DNA of 64,000 nt from Streptomyces sp. NBC_00344 (GCF_036088315.1 NZ_CP107996.1:5167501-5231500); one strand, 5' to 3'. Positions 51,996 through 60,819 are shown, counted from the first letter of the stretch. Numbers and translations: made by a program. Notes: generated from the sequence alone by a model not told the origin.

Positions 51996-53135
51996 GTGCG
52001 CACGGTCCTCGTCACCGGCCTCGGCGGCGCGGGCCGCACCACGGTCGCCGCGGCGACCGCCCTCTCGCACGCCCGCGCCGGTGAGCGCGTTCTGCTCCTC
52101 TCCACCGACCGTGACCCCGGCGAACCCCTGACGGCCGCAGGGGAAGCGGGGGTACGGGCCGAACGGATCGACTCCGCTGCCCACTTCCGCAGCGAGCTGC
52201 TGGCCTTCCAGGAGCGCAGCACCGCCGCGCTGGAACTGCTCGGTGCCGCCCCGCTCGACGAGGCTGAACTGACCGAACTGCCCGGCGCCGGGCAGTTCGC
52301 CCTGCTGCACGCCCTGCGCGGTGTCGACAGCGCCGAGTGGGATCTGCTGGTCGTCGACATGCCGCCGGTCCAGGAGACCCTGGCCGCCCTCGCCCTGCCG
52401 CAGCAGCTGCGCCGCTATCTGCGGCGGCTGCTCCCGCCGGAGCGGCAGGCCGCCCGGGCGCTGCGGCCGGTGCTGGCCCAGCTCGCCGGCGTACCGATGC
52501 CCGCGCAGTGGCTGTACGGGGCAGCCGCCCGCTGGGAACGGGAACTCACCGAGGTCCAGGGCCGGATCGAGGATCCGGACACCACGCTGCGCCTGGTCGC
52601 CGAACCGGGGCCCGCCGCGACACGGGCCCTGCTCGCCTCCCGTACCGGAATCGCCCTGCACAGCCGTCCGCTGGACATGGTCGTCGCCAACCGGCTGCTG
52701 CCCACCGGATCACCCGACCCCTGGCTCGGCTCGCTCGCCGCCCAGCAGCAGGACCACCTCAAGGACCTGACCGCCGCCTTCGGAGCGGTCCAGGAACTGC
52801 CGCACCTCGGGCGCGACCCCCGTACCGCCGACGACCTCGCCCTGCTGGAGCGCCCCGTCGTGCCGCTCGCACCCGCCCGGGAATGGCACGTCGAGGACCG
52901 GCTTGCCGACGACAACGTCCTGGTCTGGCGGCTGCCACTGCCCGGCGCTGTCAAGGAGGAGCTGGGACTGATCCGCAGGGGCGACGAACTGCTGCTCACC
53001 GCCGGTCCGTTCCGCAGAACCGTCACCCTGCCGTCCGCGCTCCGCCGCTGCACCGTCGACGGGGCGGGCCTGTCCGATGGCGTCCTGAGCATAAGGTTCA
53101 CCCCGGATCCGGGACTCTGGCCGCGGAGCCGATGA
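51996..53135 (+). CDS. ArsA/Get3-like protein with a degenerate P-loop
   Basis: 379 aa. The N-terminus RTVLVTGLGGAGRTTVAAA is that of deviant-Walker-A ATPases (ArsA, Get3, MinD), but the two conserved lysines are replaced: Leu9 at the signature lysine and Arg14 at the P-loop lysine. Switch-II-like VVDMPPVQETLAALA and the C-terminal region WRLPLPGAVKEELGLIRRGDEL are retained. It is therefore probably a weak or inactive ATPase working as a binding partner. Rv2184c of mycobacteria appears to be its counterpart. Its close coupling to the SRPBCC gene suggests a joint role with hydrophobic cargo. Confidence 0.85.
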   Translation: MRTVLVTGLGGAGRTTVAAATALSHARAGERVLLLSTDRDPGEPLTAAGEAGVRAERIDSAAHFRSELLAFQERSTAALELLGAAPLDEAELTELPGAGQFALLHALRGVDSAEWDLLVVDMPPVQETLAALALPQQLRRYLRRLLPPERQAARALRPVLAQLAGVPMPAQWLYGAAARWERELTEVQGRIEDPDTTLRLVAEPGPAATRALLASRTGIALHSRPLDMVVANRLLPTGSPDPWLGSLAAQQQDHLKDLTAAFGAVQELPHLGRDPRTADDLALLERPVVPLAPAREWHVEDRLADDNVLVWRLPLPGAVKEELGLIRRGDELLLTAGPFRRTVTLPSALRRCTVDGAGLSDGVLSIRFTPDPGLWPRSR

Positions 53136-53233
53136 ACGCCGCAGGCCCGTTCGGGTAACGTCGGGTGTACGGACCGCAGCCCGTCCGCACGGCAGCCCCG
53201 AGTCCAGCACCCGTCCCGTCGCAGGAGCCCGTC

Positions 53234-53665
53234 ATGAGCGAAGCCACCGAGCAGCCCGGAACCGACTCGGACGCCTGGGCACAGGCGTGTGCCGAAGACC
53301 TCGAGGCCGAGAAGGCCCGACGCCGCGCCGAGCGGGGCACCCCGCCCGGATCTGCGGCCGACGAGCTGCGCAAGCTTGTCGACGCCGTCTCCGACAAGGT
53401 GTCGGATTTCCAGTCGTCCCTGCCCGGGATGGCCGCCCAGGGGGCCGTGCAGCAGTTCCTGAGCCAGGCCAGGGCGGCAGTCGAGCCGGTCATCGAACGC
53501 AACCCGGATGTCTTCGGACATCTGGCCGCCGCCGGAGGTGAACTCCTCGCCGCCTACCGCTCGGCGGTGGAGAACCACGAGCAGCGCTGGACCGAGGGCC
53601 GGGGTACGAAGAAGGACAACGGCGACGAAGGCCCCGGACCTTCCGAGCACATCGACCTGGACTGA
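53234..53665 (+). CDS. DUF5304-like acidic protein
   Basis: 143 aa, starting MSEATEQPGTDSDAW, with EDLEAEKARRRAERG, a central helical region and a conserved acidic tail ending EHIDLD. It matches the Streptomyces DUF5304 pattern, of unknown function. GGAG precedes the ATG at 53234. It lies 98 bp after the ArsA-like gene and 54 bp before glkA, probably a part of the same transcriptional direction. Confidence 0.8.
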   Translation: MSEATEQPGTDSDAWAQACAEDLEAEKARRRAERGTPPGSAADELRKLVDAVSDKVSDFQSSLPGMAAQGAVQQFLSQARAAVEPVIERNPDVFGHLAAAGGELLAAYRSAVENHEQRWTEGRGTKKDNGDEGPGPSEHIDLD

Positions 53666-53719
53666 CTCCCCTCGGGTACGGTTGGCCGTAGCGGGGCTCG
53701 ACCGAAAACTGAGGGACTA

Positions 53720-54661
53720 ATGGGACTCACCATCGGCGTCGACATCGGCGGCACGAAGATCGCGGCCGGAGTGGTCGACGAAGAGGGCGCCATTCTCGAT
53801 GTGCACAAGGTGCCCACCCCGCCGACCGCCGAAGGCATCGTCGACGCTATCTGCTCGGCCGTCTCCGAGGCCGGCAAGGGGCACGACATCGAGGCGGTCG
53901 GCATCGGCGCTGCCGGCTACGTCGACGACAAGCGCGCGACCGTACTCTTCGCGCCGAACATCAACTGGCGGCACGAGCCGCTCAAGGACAAGGTCGAGCA
54001 GCGGGTCGGCATGCCCGTCGTCGTCGAGAACGACGCCAATGCGGCGGCCTGGGGCGAATACAAGTTCGGCGCGGGGCAGGGGCACGAGGACGTCATCTGC
54101 ATCACGCTCGGCACCGGCCTCGGCGGCGGCATCATCATCGGCAACAAGCTGCGCCGCGGCCGCTTCGGAGTGGCTGCCGAGTTCGGCCACATCAGGGTCG
54201 TCCCCGACGGTCTGCTGTGCGGCTGCGGCAGCCAGGGGTGCTGGGAGCAGTACGCATCGGGGCGGGCCCTCGTCCGTTACGCGACCCAGCGGGCCAACGC
54301 CACTCCGGAGAACGCACAGATCCTCCTCGGCCTCGGTGACGGCACCGCCGAGGGAATCCAGGGCCGGCACGTCAGCGAGGCGGCACGCCGCGGCGACCCC
54401 GTGGCGGTCGACTCGTTCCGTGAACTGGCGCGCTGGGCCGGCGCCGGCCTGGCCGATCTGGCCTCGCTCTTCGACCCGTCGGCCTTCATCGTCGGAGGCG
54501 GTGTCTCGGACGAGGGCGAACTCGTCCTCGATCCGATCCGCAAGTCCTTCCGCCGCTGGCTGATCGGTGGCGCCTGGCGGCCGCACGCTCAGGTCCTCGC
54601 GGCCCAACTGGGCGGCGAGGCAGGCCTGGTGGGCGCGGCGGACCTCGCCCGGCAGGGCTGA
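53720..54661 (+). CDS. glkA: ROK-family glucose kinase
   Basis: 313-aa glucokinase. DIGGTKIAAG (ATP), GAAGYVDDKRA, the sugar-binding ENDANAAAWGE, the phosphate loop GTGLGGGIIIGN and the zinc-binding CGCGSQGCWEQYASG of ROK proteins are all present. GlkA of S. coelicolor both phosphorylates glucose to glucose-6-phosphate and is the main mediator of carbon catabolite repression. ATG at 53720 follows GAGGGA. A strong terminator follows. Position and length match the S. coelicolor glkA, from memory. Confidence 0.94.
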   Translation: MGLTIGVDIGGTKIAAGVVDEEGAILDVHKVPTPPTAEGIVDAICSAVSEAGKGHDIEAVGIGAAGYVDDKRATVLFAPNINWRHEPLKDKVEQRVGMPVVVENDANAAAWGEYKFGAGQGHEDVICITLGTGLGGGIIIGNKLRRGRFGVAAEFGHIRVVPDGLLCGCGSQGCWEQYASGRALVRYATQRANATPENAQILLGLGDGTAEGIQGRHVSEAARRGDPVAVDSFRELARWAGAGLADLASLFDPSAFIVGGGVSDEGELVLDPIRKSFRRWLIGGAWRPHAQVLAAQLGGEAGLVGAADLARQG

Positions 54662-54669
54662 TACGCAAC

Positions 54670-54713
54670 ACGACGGCGCCCGTCGTTCCCCCGGGGACGG
54701 CGGGCGCCGTCGT
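54670..54713 (+). terminator. Terminator after glkA
   Basis: ACGACGGCGCCCG (54670-54682) pairs perfectly over 13 bp with CGGGCGCCGTCGT (54701-54713). Confidence 0.85.
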
Positions 54714-54750
54714 GCCTCCGGCCGCCGCGGGGGCGTCGTATCGTGTCGCC

Positions 54751-55491
54751 ATGGCGATCACTACGCTGCCCGTATCCCGTACGGAGGCCGGCTCGGCCGT
54801 TGTCCGGGTGCTCAGCTACAACATCCGCTCCATGCGTGACGACCGGGAGGCACTGGCCCGGATCATCCGCGCCTGCGACCCCGACCTGGTCCTCATCCAG
54901 GAGGCCCCGATCTTCTTCCGCTGGCGCAAGGCCGCCGCGTGGCTGGCCGCGGGCACCGACCTGGTCACGCTGAGCGGCGGAGCCACCGCGGCGGGCCCGC
55001 TGCTGCTCTGCTCGCTGCGCGCCACGGTCGAGCGCACCGAGGATGTGCTGCTGCCGCGTACGACGGGCCAGTACCGGCGCGGTTTCGCGACCGCGGTAGT
55101 GCGCATCGGGGGCGCCAGGATCGGCGTGCTCAGCTGCCATCTGAGCCTCCAGGCGGAGGAGCGGCACACCCAGGCCGGGCTGCTGCTGGGCCGACTCGCC
55201 TCGATGGACGTCCCGCACGCGATCGTGGCCGGTGACCTCAACGACCGCCCCGAGGGCCGCGCCTTCCGCCGCGTCGCCGGGGCGCTGCAGGACTGCTGGG
55301 CGGTGAAACCCTGGGGCGGGGAGCTCACCTATCCCGCCGAGAACCCCAGAAAGCGCATCGACGCGGTCTTCGCCACCTCGGGTGTGGAGGTACTGGGGTG
55401 CGGGGTGCCGCCGGAGCTGTCCCAGGCCGACCTGGTGGCGGCGACAGACCATCTGCCCGTGCTGGCAGCGGTGCGGGTCCCGGTGGGCTAG
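54751..55491 (+). CDS. Endonuclease/exonuclease/phosphatase-family protein
   Basis: 246 aa. The EEP catalytic motifs are VLSYNIRSMRDD, LIQEAP, VAGDLNDRPEG, PRKRIDAVF and ATDHLPVLA. It lacks an obvious signal or membrane segment. The substrate is unknown: DNase I-like, phosphodiesterase and inositol-phosphate roles are all seen in this superfamily. ATG at 54751 fits MAITTLPVSRT; the longer upstream frame is unlikely. Convergent with the following membrane protein gene. Confidence 0.85.
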   Translation: MAITTLPVSRTEAGSAVVRVLSYNIRSMRDDREALARIIRACDPDLVLIQEAPIFFRWRKAAAWLAAGTDLVTLSGGATAAGPLLLCSLRATVERTEDVLLPRTTGQYRRGFATAVVRIGGARIGVLSCHLSLQAEERHTQAGLLLGRLASMDVPHAIVAGDLNDRPEGRAFRRVAGALQDCWAVKPWGGELTYPAENPRKRIDAVFATSGVEVLGCGVPPELSQADLVAATDHLPVLAAVRVPVG

Positions 55492-55522
55492 CGTCGCGGC
55501 CCCGGGGCTTCTTGCGCGCGGC

Positions 55523-56077
55523 CTAGACCACGGCCCCCCGCCCAGGATCGCCCTCGTCGTCCTCGTCCGACCCCATCCGTGCCACCAGGGTCGCGAAGCC
55601 GCCCAGGAATCCGCCGATCCCGAGGGTCGTGAGCCACCACGTCATGTCCCAGCCCAGCAGCACGGCGACAAGCAGCAGGACAGGCCCGCCCACGGCCGCG
55701 AGCCAGGCGAACTTGGCCGTGACATCGGCCTCGGGAAGCTCGGGGTCCGGAGGGACGAAGTGGCCCTCGTCCGCGTCTCCCGGATCGTCGCCCTTCGGCT
55801 CGGTCACACGGTAGTCGCGCGGCCCCGCGACGCCGGGTGCGAAGACCACGGAGCTGCCGAGAGGCCTGTCGGGGCCGGGGCCCTTCTCCGGATCCCGGTC
55901 CGCTTCCGCCGGCCCGGGATCGGGCTCGTCACCGGGCAGCGCCAGGTCCTCCACGGACTTGAAGGGCCTTGCGCCGGCCGGATCCGCCGGTTCCTCGCCG
56001 TACGCCGCGACGATCGCCGCCCAGGCCGCTTCCTCGTCGATGGGCTGCGGCTCGCGTTCCGCTTCGTTCTCAGCCAC
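55523..56077 (-). CDS. Small membrane protein with acidic N-terminal domain
   Basis: 184 aa. A Glu/Asp/Pro-rich cytoplasmic part of about 115 residues (VAENEAEREPQPIDEEAAW...) is followed by two hydrophobic segments (AAVGGPVLLLVAVLLG and TTLGIGGFLGGFATLVA) and an acidic end. GTG at 56077 follows GGGGAAC; its first codons overlap the stop of the hydrolase gene by 8 bases, so the two are coupled. I recognise no function; a similar gene occurs at this place in S. coelicolor. Confidence 0.8.
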   Translation of the reverse strand: MAENEAEREPQPIDEEAAWAAIVAAYGEEPADPAGARPFKSVEDLALPGDEPDPGPAEADRDPEKGPGPDRPLGSSVVFAPGVAGPRDYRVTEPKGDDPGDADEGHFVPPDPELPEADVTAKFAWLAAVGGPVLLLVAVLLGWDMTWWLTTLGIGGFLGGFATLVARMGSDEDDEGDPGRGAVV

Positions 56078-56849
56078 CGGTGGTGTTCCCCTTCTTCCCG
56101 ACGCTCGGAGCGAGGCGGCCGACGAAGGTATGACTCTTCTCGAAGATCCGCTCCGCATCGTGGTCCAACGTCGCCACGTGGTAGCTCTGTTCCAGCAGGA
56201 TCTCCTCGACATCGGTGGAGGAGATCCGGCTCAGGACGCGCGCCGTGTCGGCCGGCGGGACCACATGGTCCTGCGGGCTGTGCAGCAGCAGGACCGGCTG
56301 GGTGACCTGCGGCAGCTCGCGGTCCACGAGCCGGAAGAAATTCCGCACGGAGTGGGCGGCATGCAGCGGAACCCGGTCGTATCCGACCTCGGTGGAGCCT
56401 TCCTTCGCGATGTCGCTGACGAGCCCCTTCGTCGTACGCACCAGATGCCGGGCGACGGGCAGCGCGTACGCCGAGAGGCCGTGCACCTTGTTCGCGGGGT
56501 TGACCAGGACGAGACCGCTGATCTCGTCCCCGTGCTTGGCGGCGAGCCGCAGAGCCAGCGCGCCGCCCATCGACAGGCCGAAGACGAAGACCCGGCTGCA
56601 CCGGTCGAGCAGGAGGCGCAGCTCCCTGTCGACCTCCGCATACCAGTCCTGCCAGCCGGTGATCTGCATGTCCTGCCAGCGGGTCCCGTGCCCGGGCAGC
56701 AGCGGCAGGGACACCGTCAGGCCGCGCTCGGCCAGATACTCGGCCCAGGGGCGCAGCGACTGCGGCGATCCGGTGAAGCCATGGCAGAGGAGGACACCGG
56801 TCTCTCCGCCCTCGTGGCGGTAGGGCTCGGCTCCAGGAAGCACCGGCAC
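56070..56849 (-). CDS. Alpha/beta-hydrolase (carboxylesterase/monoacylglycerol lipase-like)
   Basis: 259 aa. Oxyanion region LCHGFTGSPQSLRPW, nucleophile GLSMGG, and the catalytic His in SYHVATLDHD; the Asp is in HSPQDHVVP. It resembles Est30-type carboxylesterases that remove short acyl groups from lipids. GTG at 56849 (VPVLPGAEPYR) follows AGGAG by 6 bp, whereas the longer frame upstream is weak. It is divergent from plsC and close to lipid genes, so a lipid substrate is plausible. Confidence 0.88.
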   Translation of the reverse strand: MPVLPGAEPYRHEGGETGVLLCHGFTGSPQSLRPWAEYLAERGLTVSLPLLPGHGTRWQDMQITGWQDWYAEVDRELRLLLDRCSRVFVFGLSMGGALALRLAAKHGDEISGLVLVNPANKVHGLSAYALPVARHLVRTTKGLVSDIAKEGSTEVGYDRVPLHAAHSVRNFFRLVDRELPQVTQPVLLLHSPQDHVVPPADTARVLSRISSTDVEEILLEQSYHVATLDHDAERIFEKSHTFVGRLAPSVGKKGNTTGG

Positions 56850-56998
56850 CGGGAACTCCTGTTCGTCAGGTCTCGGAAGGTGTACTTCACCGTACGCGAC
56901 CGGACCGACACCGACCAGGGCCGTCACCCGGCTGTGGAGGAGAGCACAGGCCGTACGGAGGCTAAGGTCGGTACGACAGTCACAGGAAGGCATCCGAG

Positions 56999-57781
56999 TT
57001 GATCTACGGCGCCATGAAGTTCGCCATCGGGGGGTCGCTGAAGGTCGCCTTCAGGCCCTGGGTGGAGGGCCTCGAGAACGTCCCGGCCGAGGGGCCCGCG
57101 ATTCTCGCGAGCAACCATCTGTCCTTCTCGGACTCCTTCTTCCTGCCCGCGGTGATGGACCGCAAGGTCACCTTCATCGCCAAGGCCGAGTACTTCACTT
57201 CACCCGGCGTGAAGGGCAGGCTCACCGCGGCCTTCTTCAAGGGCGTCGGACAGCTCCCCGTGGACCGTTCGGGCAGTCGCGGCGCCGGCGAGGCCGCCGT
57301 TCGCAGCGGCGTCGATGTGCTGGCCCGCGGCGAGCTCTTCGGTATCTACCCGGAGGGCACCCGCTCGCCCGACGGCCGTCTCTACCGCGGCAAGCCCGGT
57401 GGTCTCGCGCGCGTGGCGCTCGCTTCGGGCGCGCCCGTCATCCCGGTCGCGATGATCGACACCGAGAAGATCCAGCCCCCCGGCCAGGTGATGCCCAAGC
57501 TGATGCGGCCGGGCATAAGGATCGGCGAGCCGCTCGACTTCAGCCGGTACCACGGCATGGAGAACGACCGGTTCATCCTGCGGTCGGTGACCGACGAGGT
57601 CATGTACGAGATCATGAAGCTGTCCGGCCAGGAGTACGTCGACATCTACGCGACCGCGGCGAAGCGGCAGATCGCCGAACGGGAGAAGGCCGCGAAGAGC
57701 GCGCAGACAGATGCGGCGAAAGCGCAGGACCGGCCGGCCGGGGACGCGGCGGCAGATGAGGCGGAACGATCCGGCAGTTGA
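56999..57781 (+). CDS. plsC: 1-acyl-sn-glycerol-3-phosphate acyltransferase (PlsC-like)
   Basis: 260 aa. The acyltransferase motif NHLSFSDSFFLP (NHxxxxD form) and the glycerol-phosphate motif PEGTRSPDG are intact. The enzyme would convert lysophosphatidate to phosphatidate for phospholipids. TTG at 56999 is chosen because AGGAAGG stands 8 bp away; the ATG at 57014 is four codons inside. The C-terminal tail is Ala/Lys/Asp-rich and variable. The stop is 28 bp upstream of the macS-like start. Confidence 0.9.
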   Translation: MIYGAMKFAIGGSLKVAFRPWVEGLENVPAEGPAILASNHLSFSDSFFLPAVMDRKVTFIAKAEYFTSPGVKGRLTAAFFKGVGQLPVDRSGSRGAGEAAVRSGVDVLARGELFGIYPEGTRSPDGRLYRGKPGGLARVALASGAPVIPVAMIDTEKIQPPGQVMPKLMRPGIRIGEPLDFSRYHGMENDRFILRSVTDEVMYEIMKLSGQEYVDIYATAAKRQIAEREKAAKSAQTDAAKAQDRPAGDAAADEAERSGS

Positions 57782-57809
57782 GCCGGAGCGTCCGTCCGGG
57801 GGTGGGGAC

Positions 57810-59009
57810 ATGGCGAAGGAGCGGCGCGAGCGCGTCGTGATGATGTCGGTGGAGCAGCCGCTGTGGCGCGCGCTGACGGGCTATCGGGTGCTGACCACGG
57901 TCTACGCGAGTCTGCTGTTCGGATTTTCGTGGCAGAGGTTCCCGCACCCCTGGATAGCTGTCGCCTATCTGGCGCTGCTGGCCGCGTGGACGCTGGCCAC
58001 CCTCCCCAGGGTGGCCAATGCCGCCAGTTGCACCAAGCGCTTTCTGGGCGCCGACCTGACGGTGGCGATCTCCGGCATCCTGCTCACGCCCGCGGCCGAT
58101 TCGGCTTTCCGGGTCATGCACGGCGCCACGACGCTGCCGTCCATCTGGACCGCGGGCTCGGTGCTCGCCTTCGCCCTCAAGGGCGGATGGCGCTGGGCGG
58201 CCTTCGCGTCCTCCCTGGTGGCCGCCGCCGACATCATCGAGCGTGGCCGGCCGACCAGGGACACCCTGCACAACGTGCTGCTGGTCTGGATCGCCTCCAT
58301 CGCGATCGGCTACATCGTGGAGGTCGCCCGCGCTTCCGAGCGCACCCTCGCCCGCGCCCTGGAGATCGAGGCGGCGACCCGGGAACGGGAGCGCCTGGCC
58401 CGCGGCATCCACGACAGCGTGCTCCAGGTCCTTGCCATGGTGCAGCGGCGCGGAGCCGAACTGGGCGGCGAGTCCGCCGAGCTGGGCCGGATGGCGGGGG
58501 AGCAGGAGATCGCCCTGCGCACCATGGTCTCCAGCGGCCTGGTGCCCACCGGGAGTACCGGTCCCTCCGACGGAGCGACCGCCGGGAACGAGCCGCACCG
58601 GGCGGGACCGTGCGATCTGCGGACCCTGCTCGCCCGCTATGCGGGATCGAGGGTGAGCTTCGCGGAACCGGGCACCCCGGTACTCCTCGACGCCGCGGCG
58701 GCGAGCGAGCTGACGGCCGCTGTCGGCGCTGCCCTGGACAATGTGCGCAGACACGCGGGAGACGACGCCCAGGCCTGGATCCTGGTCGAGGACGAACCGG
58801 ACGAGGTGGTCGTGACCGTGCGGGACGACGGACCGGGCATCCCGGAAGGGCGGCTCGCGGTGGCCGAGGGGGAGGGCCGCCTCGGCGTCGCCCAGTCGAT
58901 CCGCGGACGGCTGCGGGACCTGGGCGGCAGCGCCGAACTGATCTCGGTGCCCGGACAGGGCACGGAAGTAGAGCTGAAGGTCCCACGGGGGAAGGCAGGA
59001 CACGCATGA
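57810..59009 (+). CDS. macS: Sensor histidine kinase, MacS-like
   Basis: 399 aa. Five or six hydrophobic segments between residues about 25 and 190 form the membrane sensor. Phosphoacceptor region RERERLARGIHDSVLQVLAMV with the His in GIHDSV (the HisKA_3 subtype). The ATPase domain has AALDNVRRHAG, VRDDGPGIPEG and GRLGVAQSI. The position next to pfkA2 and before macR matches MacS of S. coelicolor, a regulator of morphological development and actinorhodin production. Start ATG at 57810 follows GGTGGGG. Ligand unknown. Confidence 0.88.
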   Translation: MAKERRERVVMMSVEQPLWRALTGYRVLTTVYASLLFGFSWQRFPHPWIAVAYLALLAAWTLATLPRVANAASCTKRFLGADLTVAISGILLTPAADSAFRVMHGATTLPSIWTAGSVLAFALKGGWRWAAFASSLVAAADIIERGRPTRDTLHNVLLVWIASIAIGYIVEVARASERTLARALEIEAATRERERLARGIHDSVLQVLAMVQRRGAELGGESAELGRMAGEQEIALRTMVSSGLVPTGSTGPSDGATAGNEPHRAGPCDLRTLLARYAGSRVSFAEPGTPVLLDAAAASELTAAVGAALDNVRRHAGDDAQAWILVEDEPDEVVVTVRDDGPGIPEGRLAVAEGEGRLGVAQSIRGRLRDLGGSAELISVPGQGTEVELKVPRGKAGHA

Positions 59010-59677
59010 GCGAGCAGCAGCCGGTCAGGGTGATGGTGGTCGACGACCACCCGATGTGGCGGGACGCGGTCGCCCGCGACCTGGCCGCCGCCGGGTTCGA
59101 TGTCGTGGCCACCGCAGGCGACGGGCCGCAAGCGGTGCGCCGTGCCCGCGCGGTCACTCCCGACGTTCTGGTCCTCGACCTCAATCTGCCCGGGATGCCC
59201 GGCGTCCAGGTGTGCAAGGAGCTCGTCGGCGCCTACCCCGGGCTGCGCGTCCTGGTGCTCTCCGCGAGCGGTGAGCACGCCGATGTGCTGGAAGCCGTGA
59301 AGTCCGGTGCCACCGGCTACCTGCTGAAATCGGCCAGTACCCAGGAGCTGACCGAGGCGGTGCACAGCACCGCTGTCGGCGATCCGGTCTTCACCCCGGG
59401 CCTGGCCGGTCTGGTGCTCGGCGAGTACCGCAGGCTCGCGTCGGACCCCGCGCCGGCCGCGCCCGACGAGCCGACGGCCCCCCGGCTCACCGAGCGCGAG
59501 ACCGAGGTGCTGCGGCTGGTCGCCAAGGGGCTGAGCTACAAGCAGATCGCCGAGCGCCTGGTCATCTCGCACCGGACCGTCCAGAACCATGTGCAGAACA
59601 CCCTCGGAAAGCTTCAGCTGCACAACCGCGTCGAGCTGGTCAGATATGCCATCGAGCGCGGCCTGGACGACGCCTGA
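59006..59677 (+). CDS. macR: NarL/LuxR-family response regulator, MacR-like
   Basis: 223 aa. Receiver: VMVVDDHPMW, phosphoacceptor Asp in VLVLDLNLPG, VLVLSASGE and the lysine in GYLLKSASTQ. Output: LuxR helix-turn-helix LTERETEVLRL ... IAERLVISHRTVQNHV. ATG at 59006 overlaps the macS TGA (ATGA). MacR in S. coelicolor controls genes including those linked to membrane and differentiation; whether the regulon is the same here is unknown. Confidence 0.9.
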   Translation: MSEQQPVRVMVVDDHPMWRDAVARDLAAAGFDVVATAGDGPQAVRRARAVTPDVLVLDLNLPGMPGVQVCKELVGAYPGLRVLVLSASGEHADVLEAVKSGATGYLLKSASTQELTEAVHSTAVGDPVFTPGLAGLVLGEYRRLASDPAPAAPDEPTAPRLTERETEVLRLVAKGLSYKQIAERLVISHRTVQNHVQNTLGKLQLHNRVELVRYAIERGLDDA

Positions 59678-59790
59678 TCCACAACTCACCGCTCCTGGAA
59701 GGGAATTGGCCTTCCGCTCGGTCTCCTGGTGACCTGGGTCACCGTAGCGTGGTCGTCATGGCTTCTTCCACTGCGAAGGGACGTGGTTCC

Positions 59791-60819
59791 ATGCGGGTCG
59801 GAGTACTGACCGGGGGCGGCGACTGCCCCGGTCTCAACGCGGTCATCAGGGCTGTGGTCCGCAAGGGCGTACAGCGTTACGGCTACGAGTTCACCGGATT
59901 CAGGGACGGCTGGCGCGGTCCCCTCGAAGGCGACACCGTCAGGCTCGACATCCCCGCTGTGCGCGGCATCCTCCCCCGGGGCGGCACCATCCTCGGTTCG
60001 TCACGCACCAATCCCTTCCGGACCGGTGACGGCGTCCGCCGGGTCAAGGAGAACCTCGCCGCCCATGAGGTCGACGCGCTGATCGTGATCGGCGGCGAGG
60101 ACACGCTCGGGGTGGCGGCCCGTCTCTGGGACGAGCACGGGATTCCCTGCGTCGGCGTACCCAAGACCATCGACAACGACCTGTCGGCCACCGACTACAC
60201 CTTCGGATTCGATACCGCGGTCGGGATCGCCACCGAAGCCATCGACCGTCTCCACACGACCGCCGAATCGCATATGCGGGTTCTCGTGGTCGAGGTGATG
60301 GGCCGGCACGCGGGCTGGATAGCCCTCCACTCCGGGCTGGCCGGGGGTGCCAACGTGATCCTCATCCCCGAGCAGCGCTTCGACATCGACCAGGTCTGTG
60401 CCTGGGTGACCTCCCGCTTCAAGGCGTCGTACGCACCGATCGTGGTCGTCGCCGAGGGCGCGATGCCCAAGGACGGGGACGCGGTACTGAAGGACGGCAC
60501 CCTCGACTCGTTCGGCCACGCCCGGCTGTCCGGGGTCGGCGAGTGGCTTGCCACCGAGATCGAGAAACGCACCGGAAAGGAGGCCCGCACGACCGTCCTG
60601 GGCCATGTCCAGCGCGGTGGTACCCCCAGTGCGTTCGACCGCTGGCTGGCCACCAGATTCGGGCTGCACGCGATCGATGCGGTGAGGGAGGCGGACTTCG
60701 GAGCGATGGTGGCGCTGCGCGGTACCGACATCGTGCGCGTGCCGATCGCGGTCGCGACGGCGCAACTCAAGACGGTGGATCCCGGGCAGTACACGGAGGC
60801 GGGTGTCTTCTTCGGCTGA
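59791..60819 (+). CDS. pfkA: 6-phosphofructokinase, PPi-type signature
   Basis: 342 aa. N-terminal VGVLTGGGDCPGLNAVIRA, the region VIGGEDTLGVA (Glu then Asp at the positions of Asp103/Gly104 of E. coli), GVPKTIDND with Lys at position 124, and the catalytic and F6P-binding MGRHAGWIA. Asp104 plus Lys124 is the combination linked to pyrophosphate-dependent enzymes, while ATP enzymes have Gly104. The start is the ATG at 59791 with GAAGGGA. It resembles S. coelicolor PfkA2. So it may use PPi, or be a mixed enzyme; this needs assay. Confidence 0.92.
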   Translation: MRVGVLTGGGDCPGLNAVIRAVVRKGVQRYGYEFTGFRDGWRGPLEGDTVRLDIPAVRGILPRGGTILGSSRTNPFRTGDGVRRVKENLAAHEVDALIVIGGEDTLGVAARLWDEHGIPCVGVPKTIDNDLSATDYTFGFDTAVGIATEAIDRLHTTAESHMRVLVVEVMGRHAGWIALHSGLAGGANVILIPEQRFDIDQVCAWVTSRFKASYAPIVVVAEGAMPKDGDAVLKDGTLDSFGHARLSGVGEWLATEIEKRTGKEARTTVLGHVQRGGTPSAFDRWLATRFGLHAIDAVREADFGAMVALRGTDIVRVPIAVATAQLKTVDPGQYTEAGVFFG

